The translations under genes were made by a program, and so were the position numbers. The notes under the pieces are model-generated. The model did no database searches. It saw only the letters and a list, made by a program, of their open reading frames with translations, and had not been told where the DNA came from. 64,000 nt of DNA from the NCBI GenBank assembly GCA_951799405.1, contig OX637332.1, forward strand, positions 5,001 through 69,000, written 5' to 3'. Shown here piece by piece: positions 8,906-18,998 of the stretch (positions within the stretch are counted from its first letter, which is position 1; each line of letters starts with the position of its first letter). Source of the stretch: Agapetus fuscipes (lineage: Eukaryota > Arthropoda > Insecta > Trichoptera > Glossosomatidae).

Positions 8906-9805
8906 TTACTTAAACAGAGGTTTTCCGTACAATTTTTCCGGCGTCAGGTCCGTTCCCATACCCACGGGACCGATGCTTTCCAAATTCTCCCAAACACCTA
9001 TCGTCGTTTGAGAATTTGCATTCGCGTAACTCACCGTGTTCGCCGACGTCACGAACGGTGTTCGGTTTCCCAAATTTACAATTTTCACCGACACCTTCAA
9101 CACTTTGGCCGTGTGATTGATTGACCTCATGTCTTCAAACTCTTTTTCCGTCAAGTAAAACCATATGTATTGCCACGGCAACGAGTGCACGTACGACGTT
9201 ATCAGCGTCATACCCGTCGGGAACTTGACCGACGCATTCCTTTTTTCGTATGTCATCTTCGTCGACACCAGTGATATGTTGAACTTTTTTGCAAACGAAT
9301 ATGTATTGCTGTTCGTACCGTTGCTGACTCCTCCGTCAATCACCGACGATACACCGCCCAAAGGACCGTTCATCCCGCTCGTTTCCATCACCACTTTTTG
9401 CTCTCCGATCGTTCCCAATTCAGTCTCTGCCTCTTCACCGCTCACACTGGGATACAGTATTCCCGTGTAACTTTCCAATAATCTGTTGCTTCCGATACCC
9501 ACGAGAGCCGCACTCTTCGCCAACGTGTCGTAAAAATTGTCCGGCTTGTGGCGCTTCACTTCACGTAAAAAATCGTCATCCGCCTCGCGTATCCTTTTTT
9601 TGAATCCACTTTTATCTTTTGTTTTTCGATAATATTCCGTTATCTTGTGGTACTCCTCGTCGTGTGCCTTCGCGATCCTGTCTAACTCGTTCACAGGTTC
9701 GCCCAAGTTTAGACTGTTACCGGGACCTAGATACTTATACCCGGGCAACGTTAAACCAGCACTTTCCTCTTCTTCGATACTTTCCTCTTCTTCGTCCGAC
9801 GACAT
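8906..9805 (-). pseudogene. Endogenous densovirus capsid protein (VP1 N-terminal part), truncated
   Basis: A 299-residue open frame. After an acidic start it has a parvoviral phospholipase A2 domain: calcium loop YLGPG (residues 25-29), catalytic HDEEY (48-52) and DDDFL (76-80). Parvoviruses use this domain to leave the endosome. A glycine/serine/asparagine-rich linker and the start of a densoviral capsid core (Denso_VP4-like, about residues 160-299) follow. The frame ends exactly where the inverted repeat begins, so the larger C-terminal part of the capsid is missing, and no replication (NS) gene is present. It has no internal stop. It is best read as an internally deleted viral genome copy fixed in the telomere. 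The virus cannot be assigned to a genus by eye. Confidence 0.85.
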
Positions 9806-9900
9806 ACTGACGCTGTTCCCCGTCGGCTCGATATTTATAAACTCCTTATAATATTCAACACTTGTTTAAAATTTCATACAAGTGTGATGACGTCATAGCC
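9806..9900 (-). promoter_or_regulatory. Possible viral promoter upstream of the capsid frame
   Basis: On the minus strand a TATA box, TTTATAAATA (9841-9832), lies about 27 bases before the capsid ATG. Further upstream are an inverted pair CACTTGT/ACAAGTG (9859-9865, 9878-9884) and a perfect TGACGTCA (9888-9895, CRE/ATF-type). The very short leader would suit a viral capsid transcript. Whether it is active is unknown. Confidence 0.5.
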
Positions 9901-10023
9901 GGGAAAAGATAAAAAAATCCATTTTTAGTGGGGCAGGTTGTTTTGTTGGCGCGGTGCGGTTCGGTGCTCTGATGGAACTGCTTGTTACGCCGTGCTGCGC
10001 GTCGGGCAAGTTCGTGCATGTCC
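9901..10023. other. Remaining non-coding densoviral sequence
   Basis: The 123 bases between the putative promoter and the right inverted repeat contain no frame of note and no NS gene. GC-rich sequence lies next to the repeat. Confidence 0.5.
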
Positions 10024-10153
10024 GCGCGCGTAGTAGTGGTGGTGGTGATTTGAATGTAACCCAACCCAACCTAACCCAACCTCGGCAAAGGAGGGTAGTT
10101 GTCATAACCGTCAGTAGCCGTCAGCACCAACAGAGGTAAACCTAACCTAACCT
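10024..10153 (-). repeat. Right 130-bp inverted repeat of the densovirus remnant
   Basis: The exact reverse complement of 8776-8905, including the outer telomeric units. On its outer side the CCTAACC units run directly into the poly(T) that is the 3' tail of element B1, so telomere repeat, viral end and retrotransposon tail share one junction. Confidence 0.9.
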
Positions 10154-10442
10154 TTTTTTTTTTTTTTTTTTGTTTTTTTTTTTTTGTTTTGCGTTGGAAG
10201 AAGGAAAATCTTTTATAAGACGCCAAGTGACAGCCGGTCACTAGATTGGCAGTGTGGGACTCTCCCTGCTGCGGGCCTACCCACTAAAAACCTCTCCCGT
10301 GCAAGCATCTACCACACTCCGGACCTACCAATGAAGTATTACGCTGGGAGTGTGGCAATGGTTTATACGCTGATGGCGTCTACTCTACTCGCTGTGGCAA
10401 CGCTCATTGCGTTACCAACTACACCGCGCTATGTGACGCCTT

Positions 10443-13400
10443 TCAGTCGGCTTCTACGGCGGCCGCAGGCCGTCTTCTCCTCTCGCGCTCGGCGTCCTCC
10501 TTCTGTCCCATTACGCTCGAGGCGAAGTCCTCCCACGCCCGCCAGTTATCAGCCGACTGGAGCATTGTCGTCACCACCGCATCCACCTCCAGGTGACTGA
10601 CCCCGAGAGCAGCCACAAGTGACGCCCTCTCAGTCGCCCAGGCCGGACACGCTAGCATCGTATGCTCGGCGTCGTCTTCTGTTGCATCGCAGTGCCAGCA
10701 GGCTGCGGCTGCTTCTTTGCCTATCCTTTGCAGGAAGTTTCCGAAGCAGCCGTGTCCACTCAGCAGCTGGGTGAGCCGGTAGCTCAGACCACCATGCTTC
10801 CTTTGGCACCAGGTCCTCAGGTCGCTGATAAGTCTGCGCGTCCAGCGTCCACCAACTGCCGTGTCCCAGCGTTGCTGCCACTGCGAGTATATCGCGTCTC
10901 GAGAGGGGTCTTCTAGACCGTCTCTCTTCCGCTCTCTTCTCTCCTGACGTTCTCGCGCCAGGAGGTGAATTGGAGGTGAAGAAGATAGCACCAGCGCTGC
11001 GTCCTCGGAGATCGTGCGATACCCAGAGATAACCCTGAGTGCACTCCTCCTCTGCACACTTGCCATCTTCTTCCTGTAGTGCTCAACCTCGAGCGACTTC
11101 GCCCAGATGGGTGCCCCATACAAAAGCGTCGAGTGCACCACCTCGTGCAAAAGTCTCCTTCTGCTCGATTTGGGCCCGCCGACGTTCGGCATGATTCTAC
11201 CCAGCTGTTGCGCCACCACGCTTGCCTTCGCCGCCGCTAGCTCGATGTGTTCTCTGAAACAGAGTCGACGATCAAGTTGGACACCGAGGTACCGCAGGGA
11301 TTTAACCAGCGGCACCTCAAAGCCCCCCAGCGTCAGTTTTGGCAGCGCGGGTCGTCGCTTTCGGCTGAACAATACTGCCTCCGTCTTGTGGACTGCAAGT
11401 TCCAAGCCGGAACGGTCCAGCCACCGCTTCACCCTGCGGAGGGCCTCATTCCCCGCGACAGTGATCTCACCGCAAGTCTTGCCGGTGATCATCACAGCGA
11501 TGTCGTCCGCGAAAGCAACGACGCTAGCACCCGCCGGTAGCTCGGTTCGCAGCAAACCATCGTACATGACGTTCCACAGGGTCGGTCCCAAGACCGATCC
11601 CTGGGGAACACCAGACGTCAGCTGTCGCGTTTCCAAGCCCCCGTTGGCACCACATCGATACTCTAGCACACGGCCATCGAAGTAATCCTCCAGCATGGCC
11701 ATGAGGTACTCCGGGACCCGGAAGCTTTCTCTCAGCTCTCTGAGGATTAAATCCCATCGAGCCGAGTTGAAAGCGTTCCGGATATCCAGAGTCACCAACA
11801 TGACCTGCCGGTGTCTCTTCACCGACCCCTCCCACGCAGTCCGAACGGTGTCCACCACGCGTTCCACGGCGTCCAGGGTTGATCGTCCCGGCCTGAAGCC
11901 GTACTGGTGCTCGGAGAGTCCCCCGTCCTCGGATTCGAGGATCGGGAGAAGCCTTCCAACCATGAGTCTCTCCAGGAGCTTCCCATAGCCGTCGAGCATG
12001 CACAAAGGCCTAAAAGATGAGGGTCCATCGGCGACAGCCTTTTTTGAGACGAGGACTAGCCTCTGCCTCTTCCAGGCGTCGCCAAAATTACCCTCCTCCA
12101 AACAGGTATTGTACACATTCAGCAGCACATCAGGAAACTTCCTAGCCACTACCAGCACGACTTCATTCGGGACGTTGTCCGGTCCAGGTGCCTTCCCGGT
12201 TTTAATCCTGGCAGACGCTGCGTCAAGCTCAGCTTGGGAGAAGGGTTCGAAGTCCGCTCCCGGGGGAGCAGGGCCTCTTGCCGCCCTCCGGTCATGCGCA
12301 GGAAAGAGAGCATCTATGACGCTCGTAAGGTTCTGGGGGTCCATGAGAAACGGATCCTGATCTCTACCCCGTAGTTTCTGTCGCACAATCTTGTACGGCA
12401 GTCCCCAGGGGTCGTGATTCACCGTCTCACACAGTTCTTCCCAGCATCTTTCCTTGCTGCGCATGATGGCCAGCTTAAGCTCTCGGCGAGCGTCCCGGTA
12501 CCGTTGAAGGGCACTGTCGTAGGTATCCCCCGATGTCCTTGCCCGCTGGGCGGCCCGGCGTCTGGCAAGACACGTCGCGCGAAGACTGGCTATGGTGTCT
12601 GACCACCAATAGGCCTGCCCCCTCGCGGGATGCTTCGTGCGCCGGACCATTGCCGCGTCGCAGGCGCGCGTGGTGAGATCGCCAAGGCTCCTCACCTTGC
12701 TCGCCGCGCCATCAGCGTCCTCAACCGACGTCTTCAGGTTTTCCACCATGACCTCCAGTGTCTCTTGATCCAGAGATCGGAGGCTCCAGCCGCCTATGGT
12801 GAAGTTACCGGGTCGTCCTGATCGGGGTCCCCTCTCCAGCGAAAAAGACACGTACTGGTGATCGCTGTGCGTGTAGTCATTGAGTACACGCCAGCGCTTC
12901 ACCTGCCCGATTATTTCCTCGCTGGCGAAGGTTACGTCGACAACTGAACCCGTGACTCCCCTGCGGAACGTGAACTCCGTGCCCACATTTGCAATGTGCA
13001 AATGCAGGCTCGCAGCCACATCACCCAGGATGGAGCCCCGTCTGTTGGTTGTCGCCGAGCCCCACTCAGTCGACCAGGCATTAAAATCACCGGCCATGAT
13101 TATCGGCAACGTGGACGTCCTTACGTCAGTTTCCAGGTCGTGGAGATCGTCGAGGAACCGCTGCAGAGAGACATTTGGGGAGAAGTAGCAGCTGTACATC
13201 CTACAGCCTGCTACCTCAATCCAGGTCCATCCCCTGCTGGCATTTCGATTGCGTCCTGAGACGACCGCCCCCTGCGCCGGAAGAAAAATAGCCGCCACTC
13301 CGTCGCCGTCACAGTACCAGCGACTGTTACAGTCACGGTACTGCTCCGACACCAGAACAACATCGACCTTCTTCTCCGACGCTACCTGCTGCATCAGGTC

Positions 13401-13454
13401 CTGGGCCACTTGGCAGTGACCCAGGTTGATTTGCAGGATATTTAGCGCGGTCAT
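10443..13454 (-). CDS. ORF2 of element B1: endonuclease and reverse transcriptase
   Basis: About 1003 residues from the ATG at 13454. That ATG overlaps the ORF1 stop as ATGA, the stop-start coupling used by R1-clade elements. The endonuclease comes first (NILQINLGHCQ, VLVSEQYRD, AGDFNAWSTEWGS, SDHQYVSF), then the reverse transcriptase (FRPLCMLDGYGKLLERL, QYGFRPGRS, SGVPQGSVLGPTLW, catalytic VAFADDIAVM). A C-terminal CWHCDATEDDAEHTMLAC (CCHC) knuckle follows. There is no RNase H domain, unlike element A. The frame is intact. Longer upstream starts would not be ATG. Confidence 0.9.
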   Translation of the reverse strand: MTALNILQINLGHCQVAQDLMQQVASEKKVDVVLVSEQYRDCNSRWYCDGDGVAAIFLPAQGAVVSGRNRNASRGWTWIEVAGCRMYSCYFSPNVSLQRFLDDLHDLETDVRTSTLPIIMAGDFNAWSTEWGSATTNRRGSILGDVAASLHLHIANVGTEFTFRRGVTGSVVDVTFASEEIIGQVKRWRVLNDYTHSDHQYVSFSLERGPRSGRPGNFTIGGWSLRSLDQETLEVMVENLKTSVEDADGAASKVRSLGDLTTRACDAAMVRRTKHPARGQAYWWSDTIASLRATCLARRRAAQRARTSGDTYDSALQRYRDARRELKLAIMRSKERCWEELCETVNHDPWGLPYKIVRQKLRGRDQDPFLMDPQNLTSVIDALFPAHDRRAARGPAPPGADFEPFSQAELDAASARIKTGKAPGPDNVPNEVVLVVARKFPDVLLNVYNTCLEEGNFGDAWKRQRLVLVSKKAVADGPSSFRPLCMLDGYGKLLERLMVGRLLPILESEDGGLSEHQYGFRPGRSTLDAVERVVDTVRTAWEGSVKRHRQVMLVTLDIRNAFNSARWDLILRELRESFRVPEYLMAMLEDYFDGRVLEYRCGANGGLETRQLTSGVPQGSVLGPTLWNVMYDGLLRTELPAGASVVAFADDIAVMITGKTCGEITVAGNEALRRVKRWLDRSGLELAVHKTEAVLFSRKRRPALPKLTLGGFEVPLVKSLRYLGVQLDRRLCFREHIELAAAKASVVAQQLGRIMPNVGGPKSSRRRLLHEVVHSTLLYGAPIWAKSLEVEHYRKKMASVQRRSALRVISGYRTISEDAALVLSSSPPIHLLARERQERRERKRDGLEDPSRDAIYSQWQQRWDTAVGGRWTRRLISDLRTWCQRKHGGLSYRLTQLLSGHGCFGNFLQRIGKEAAAACWHCDATEDDAEHTMLACPAWATERASLVAALGVSHLEVDAVVTTMLQSADNWRAWEDFASSVMGQKEDAERERRRRPAAAVEAD

Positions 13455-14936
13455 CTCCGGAGGCATCGCTTGACAGCAGCGCACTGCGCACTACCGCACC
13501 AATGTGCGGACGGCAGTTTTTGCTTTTTACAGGGTGCACAGCACAGCGGGCTTTTGCAACCCGCTGAGTTGTGCCCCTCCTCACCACATCGCCTGCACAG
13601 GCCTGCGCTCCCGGGCTCCCGCACGTCGCATTTAGCTGCGACGTGAGAGAACCCAAGACAGCGGAAGCACTGCTTGACCTCCACCTTCTGCCGGATTCGG
13701 CATCGGAGGAGGCCAATTGTCAGGCGACCGGTTTGAATCAGGTCATCTGCACTCCTCGTCCACGGCACCCTCGCCGTGCACGCAGCTGACCTGTCCTGTC
13801 TTGTTCTCAGTGGGAAAACCTCGATTTGTTCGAGGCTCTCCCCCAGGGCCCGAGACAGGGCTTCTTTGAGGTCCTTGACCTCTACACCCTCGTAGAGGTC
13901 CTTGACATAGATGGTCTTTTTAGGGACCCATCTTTTAACTTTCATAGAGGGTCCTGCCATCCTTTCGAGAAGTTTCTCCAGAGCAGGTCCCCTGGAGTCT
14001 CCCCTCGTCAGGCGTAGCTGCAGGGACCCATTGGCACCTTTCCTGATGCCCTGGATCCCTGGCAGACCCTCTCGTTCGGACTTGCTGGTTATTCCAACAA
14101 GTCCTTTTAGTACCCCTGCAAATGTAGGCGGCTCGTCTGCCCTGCCGACTGGAGTGACGGTCAGCATTTCAAGTGGCTTCGACTGCCTTTTGACGGCAGT
14201 CGAAGTCACCGGGGCCTTTCTCATCTTTTTGTGGGTGACCACGGTCCATCCCGTAGCCACCTCGTCCACCCGTTCCTTTGGACCGGGAATATGTCTCTGC
14301 AGCAGCTCCTCCCGCTGCCTTCCTCGTTTTTGCGGCCGGAGTTGCGGCTGCTGCTGCTGGGGCTGAGATTGCCACCGCGGCTGCTGCCGTTGTTGCAGTT
14401 GCTGCCGTTGTTGCGGCTGCTGCCGTTGTTGCGGCTGCTGCCGTTGTTGCGGCTGCTGCCGTTGTTGCGGCTGCTGCCGTTGTTGCGGCTGCTGCCGTTG
14501 TTGCGGCTGCTGTTTTTGTTGCAGCTGCTGCCGTTGCTTGCGCTGCCACCCCAGCTCCGGGTCTTGTACGCTGAGGCACTTTGACGACAGTGGTGTCATC
14601 GCCGTGCCCTCAGTCTTGGTGCTTCGGTTGTCCGTTTGGCAATGGACGCTGACGGTTTTTTCCGTCATTAAGGCAGTCCATTACCTCCATTGCTATTGTC
14701 AGAGCGGCCTGAATTCCTTGTTTTAATGGGACGTGGACATTTGTCCTACGCGAGATGAAATTATTCAGGCCCTCGAGAGTGTCCAGCAACACTCCCATCC
14801 TTATCTCAAAGAAACGATTTTTGCCCCCCCCAGAATCCGTGGGGCAGCCCGACGATTGCGCGTCGGGAGGGGATTCTCCGCCGCCAGTGGCAACGGTACC
14901 CCCCTGAGGTACATGTTTTGAAATCGTACTGTCCAT
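13451..14936 (-). pseudogene. ORF1 (Gag-like) of element B1, broken by a 1-base insertion
   Basis: The ATG at 14936 opens a frame that is lost near 14655, where a T run has six instead of five bases compared with B3. The remainder (14668-13451) is open in the next frame. The protein has an N-terminal domain (NVHVPLKQGIQAALTI), a long Gln/Arg/Pro tract made of repeated QQRQQP units, a basic region, and three zinc knuckles at the C terminus (CFRCLGFSHVAAKC, CRRCGEEGHNSAGC and a third Cys/His cluster). It should bind element RNA. The break is probably recent, since the rest is nearly identical to the intact copy. Confidence 0.85.
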
Positions 14937-15003
14937 TTATTATCCAAGTATTTAATATAATAATAAATAAATATAATACATAGATACATACATACAGATA
15001 CGC

Positions 15004-15185
15004 GGTTCGCTTTAGTTAACTTTGCTCTGCCGGCGCCTACCTACTCTAACCCCACCCGGGGAGCGCGCCTATCTAAGTACCACCCACTAGATTGTCGGCA
15101 GACCAAAGCCCCGACACTTGTCCGATTATGAGGAAAAGCATCGAGAAGCCCCCAAGCCACGACAAGGCCCGAACCATGATGGGGG
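15004..15185 (-). ncRNA. HDV-like self-cleaving ribozyme at the 5' end of B1 (predicted)
   Basis: The transcript from 15185 folds like the copy in B3 (23559-23740): P1 of CCCCCA with UGGGGG, P2 of GGUUCG with CGAACC, P3 of GCC with GGC around a 7-base loop, P4 of UCUGCCG with CGGCAGA, and CUAA in the J4/2 position. Cleavage would fall exactly at the first base of the element. Confidence 0.7.
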
Positions 15186-15440
15186 AACCTAACCTAACCT
15201 AACCTAACCTAACCTAACCTAACCTAACCTAACCTAACCTAACCTAACCTAACCTAACCTAACCTAACCTAACCTAACCTAACCTAACCTAACCTAACCT
15301 AACCTAACCTAACCTAACCTAACCTAACCTAACCTAACCTAACCTAACCTAACCTAACCTAACCTAACCTAACCTAACCTAACCTAACCTAACCTAACCT
15401 AACCTAACCTAACCTAACCTAACCTAACCTAACCTAACCT
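15186..15440 (+). repeat. Telomeric repeat array (CCTAA)n, 255 bp
   Basis: 51 perfect units between the 5' end of B1 and the poly(A) tail of B2. Confidence 0.97.
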
Positions 15441-18400
15441 TTTTTTTTTTTTTTTTTTTTGTTTTGCGTTGGAAGAAGGAAAATCTTTTATAAGACGCCA
15501 AGTGACAGCCGGTCACTAGATTGGCAGTGTGGGACTCTCCCTGCTGCGGGCCTACCCACTAAAAACCTCTCCCGTGCAAGCATCTACCACACTCCGGACC
15601 TACCAATGAAGTATTACGCTGGGAGTGTGGCAATGGTTTATACGCTGATGGCGTCTACTCTACTAGCTGTGGCAACGCTCATTGCGTTACCAACTACACC
15701 GCGCTATGTGACGCCTTTCAGTCGGCTTCTACGGCGGCCGCAGGCCGTCTTCTCCTCTCGCGCTCGGCGTCCTCCTTCTGTCCCATTACGCTCGAGGCGA
15801 AGTCCTCCCACGCCCGCCAGTTATCAGCCGACTGGAGCATTGTCGTCACCACCGCATCCACCTCCAGGTGACTGACCCCGAGAGCAGCCACAAGTGACGC
15901 CCTCTCAGTCGCCCAGGCCGGACACGCTAGCATCGTATGCTCGGCGTCGTCTTCTGTTGCATCGCAGTGCCAGCAGGCTGCGGCTGCTTCTTTGCCTATC
16001 CTTTGCAGGAAGTTTCCGAAGCAGCCGTGTCCACTCAGCAGCTGGGTGAGCCGGTAGCTCAGACCACCATGCTTCCTTTGGCACCAGGTCCTCAGGTCGC
16101 TGATAAGTCTGCGCGTCCAGCGTCCACCAACTGCCGTGTCCCAGCGTTGCTGCCACTGCGAGTATATCGCGTCTCGAGAGGGGTCTTCTAGACCGTCTCT
16201 CTTCCGCTCTCTTCTCTCCTGACGTTCTCGCGCCAGGAGGTGAATTGGAGGTGAAGAAGATAGCACCAGCGCTGCGTCCTCGGAGATCGTGCGATACCCA
16301 GAGATAACCCTGAGTGCACTCCTCCTCTGCACACTTGCCATCTTCTTCCTGTAGTGCTCAACCTCGAGCGACTTCGCCCAGATGGGTGCCCCATACAAAA
16401 GCGTCGAGTGCACCACCTCGTGCAAAAGTCTCCTTCTGCTCGATTTGGGCCCGCCGACGTTCGGCATGATTCTACCCAGCTGTTGCGCCACCACGCTTGC
16501 CTTCGCCGCCGCTAGCTCGATGTGTTCTCTGAAACAGAGTCGACGATCAAGTTGGACACCGAGGTACCGCAGGGATTTAACCAGCGGCACCTCAAAGCCC
16601 CCCAGCGTCAGTTTTGGCAGCGCGGGTCGTCGCTTTCGGCTGAACAATACTGCCTCCGTCTTGTGGACTGCAAGTTCCAAGCCGGAACGGTCCAGCCACC
16701 GCTTCACCCTGCGGAGGGCCTCATTCCCCGCGACAGTGATCTCACCGCAAGTCTTGCCGGTGATCATCACAGCGATGTCGTCCGCGAAAGCAACGACGCT
16801 AGCACCCGCCGGTAGCTCGGTTCGCAGCAAACCATCGTACATGACGTTCCACAGGGTCGGTCCCAAGACCGATCCCTGGGGAACACCAGACGTCAGCTGT
16901 CGCGTTTCCAAGCCCCCGTTGGCACCACATCGATACTCTAGCACACGGCCATCGAAGTAATCCTCCAGCATGGCCATGAGGTACTCCGGGACCCGGAAGC
17001 TTTCTCTCAGCTCTCTGAGGATTAAATCCCATCGAGCCGAGTTGAAAGCGTTCCGGATATCCAGAGTCACCAACATGACCTGCCGGTGTCTCTTCACCGA
17101 CCCCTCCCACGCAGTCCGAACGGTGTCCACCACGCGTTCCACGGCGTCCAGGGTTGATCGTCCCGGCCTGAAGCCGTACTGGTGCTCGGAGAGTCCCCCG
17201 TCCTCGGATTCGAGGATCGGGAGAAGCCTTCCAACCATGAGTCTCTCCAGGAGCTTCCCATAGCCGTCGAGCATGCACAAAGGCCTAAAAGATGAGGGTC
17301 CATCGGCGACAGCCTTTTTTGAGACGAGGACTAGCCTCTGCCTCTTCCAGGCGTCGCCAAAATTACCCTCCTCCAAACAGGTATTGTACACATTCAGCAG
17401 CACATCAGGAAACTTCCTAGCCACTACCAGCACGACTTCGTTCGGGACGTTGTCCGGTCCAGGTGCCTTCCCGGTTTTGATCCTGGCAGACGCTGCGTCA
17501 AGCTCAGCTTGGGAGAAGGGTTCGAAGTCCGCTCCCGGGGGAGCAGGGCCTCTTGCCGCCCTCCGGTCATGCGCAGGAAAGAGAGCATCTATGACGCTCG
17601 TAAGGTTCTGGGGGTCCATGAGAAACGGATCCTGATCTCTACCCCGTAGTTTCTGTCGCACAATCTTGTACGGCAGTCCCCAGGGGTCGTGATTCACCGT
17701 CTCACACAGTTCTTCCCAGCACCTTTCCTTGCTGCGCATGATGGCCAGCTTAAGCTCTCGGCGAGCGTCCCGGTACCGTTGAAGGGCACTGTCGTAGGTA
17801 TCCCCCGATGTCCTTGCCCGCTGGGCGGCCCGGCGTCTGGCAAGACACGTCGCGCGAAGACTGGCTATGGTGTCTGACCACCAATAGGCCTGCCCCCTCG
17901 CGGGATGCTTCGTGCGCCGGACCATTGCCGCGTCGCAGGCGCGCGTGGTGAGATCGCCAAGGCTCCTCACCTTGCTCGCCGCGCCATCAGCGTCCTCAAC
18001 CGACGTCCTCAGGTTTTCCACCATGACCTCCAGTGTCTCTTGATCCAGAGATCGGAGGCTCCAGCCGCCTATGGTGAAGTTACCGGGTCGTCCTGATCGG
18101 GGTCCCCTCTCCAGCGAAAAAGACACGTACTGGTGATCGCTGTGCGTGTAGTCATTGAGTACACGCCAGCGCTTCACCTGCCCGATTATTTCCTCGCTGG
18201 CGAAGGTTACGTCGACAACTGAACCCGTGACTCCCCTGCGGAACGTGAACTCCGTGCCCACATTTGCAATGTGCAAATGCAGGCTCGCAGCCACATCACC
18301 CAGGATGGAGCCCCGTCTGTTGGTTGTCGCCGAGCCCCACTCAGTCGACCAGGCATTAAAATCACCGGCCATGATTATCGGCAACGTGGACGTCCTGACG

Positions 18401-18685
18401 TCGGTTTCCAGGTCGTGGAGATCGTCGAGGAACCGCTGCAGAGAGACATTTGGGGAGAAGTAGCAGCTGTACATCCTACAGCCTGCTACCTCAATCCAGG
18501 TCCATCCCCTGCTGGCATTTCGATTGCGTCCTGAGACGACCGCCCCCTGCGCCGGAAGAAAAATAGCCGCCACTCCGTCGCCGTCACAGTACCAGCGACT
18601 GTTACAGTCACGGTACTGCTCCGACACCAGAACAACATCGACCTTCTTCTCCGACGCTACCTGCTGCATCAGGTCCTGGGCCACT
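15441..18685 (-). mobile_element. Element B2: 5'-truncated copy of B
   Basis: The 3' tail (T run 15441-15460) is followed by the same 3' UTR as B1. The sequence stops at 18685 inside ORF2, where it joins the array as GGTT|AGTGGCCC on the minus strand. The same T|A nick as full-length B is therefore used even though reverse transcription ended early. There is no leader or ORF1. Confidence 0.9.
15718..18684 (-). pseudogene. ORF2 of B2, lacking its first ~20 codons
   Basis: A frame of 988 codons, open from the truncation point. It is identical in domain order to B1 ORF2, with all reverse-transcriptase motifs (FADDIAVM) and the C-terminal CCHC knuckle. The first endonuclease strand (NILQINLGHCQ) is missing. 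Without leader and ATG it should not be expressed as such. Confidence 0.9.
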
Positions 18686-18730
18686 AACCTAACCTAACCT
18701 AACCTAACCTAACCTAACCTAACCTAACCT
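18686..18730 (+). repeat. Telomeric repeat (CCTAA)n, 45 bp
   Basis: Nine units between the truncated end of B2 and the poly(A) of B3. Confidence 0.95.
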
Positions 18731-18998
18731 TTTTTTTTTTTGTTTTGCGTTGGAAGAAGGAAAATCTTTTATAAGACGCCAAGTGACAGCCGGTCACTAG
18801 ATTGGCAGTGTGGGACTCTCCCTGCTGCGGGCCTACCCACTAAAAACCTCTCCCGTGCAAGCATCTACCACACTCCGGACCTACCAATGAAGTATTACGC
18901 TGGGAGTGTGGCAATGGTTTATACGCTGATGGCGTCTACTCTACTCGCTGTGGCAACGCTCATTGCGTTACCAACTACACCGCGCTATGTGACGCCTT

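Larger units (their letters stand above)
10153..15185 (-). mobile_element. Element B1: full-length SART-like telomeric retrotransposon with a frameshift in ORF1
   Basis: On the minus strand: 5' end at 15185 (GGTT|CCCCC after the TTAGG array), ribozyme-like leader, ORF1, ORF2 and a 3' UTR of about 280 bases ending in a poly(A) (T-run at 10153-10195 with two G interruptions) next to CCTAACC. The sense strand lies on TTAGG, opposite to element A. The 5' junction implies a top-strand nick between T and A and the 3' junction a bottom-strand nick between C and T. It differs from B3 by only scattered single bases. One extra T in a T run at about 14654-14659 (six versus five in B3) breaks ORF1. Confidence 0.85.

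Noticed and set aside
8906..10023. Densoviral replication (NS) gene
   Set aside because: No frame with helicase or nickase motifs exists on either strand between the inverted repeats.
10184..10600. Frame of 138 codons on the + strand at the 3' end of each B copy (also 15459 and 18740)
   Set aside because: It overlaps the B ORF2 end and 3' UTR on the opposite strand, and its similarity between copies is explained by the copies themselves being nearly identical.
14231..14584. Leucine- or alanine-rich frames opposite ORF1 of B (also near 22787-23140 and 27751-27969)
   Set aside because: They are the antisense and shifted readings of CAG/CTG-type Gln repeats in ORF1, with no domain and no independent signals.
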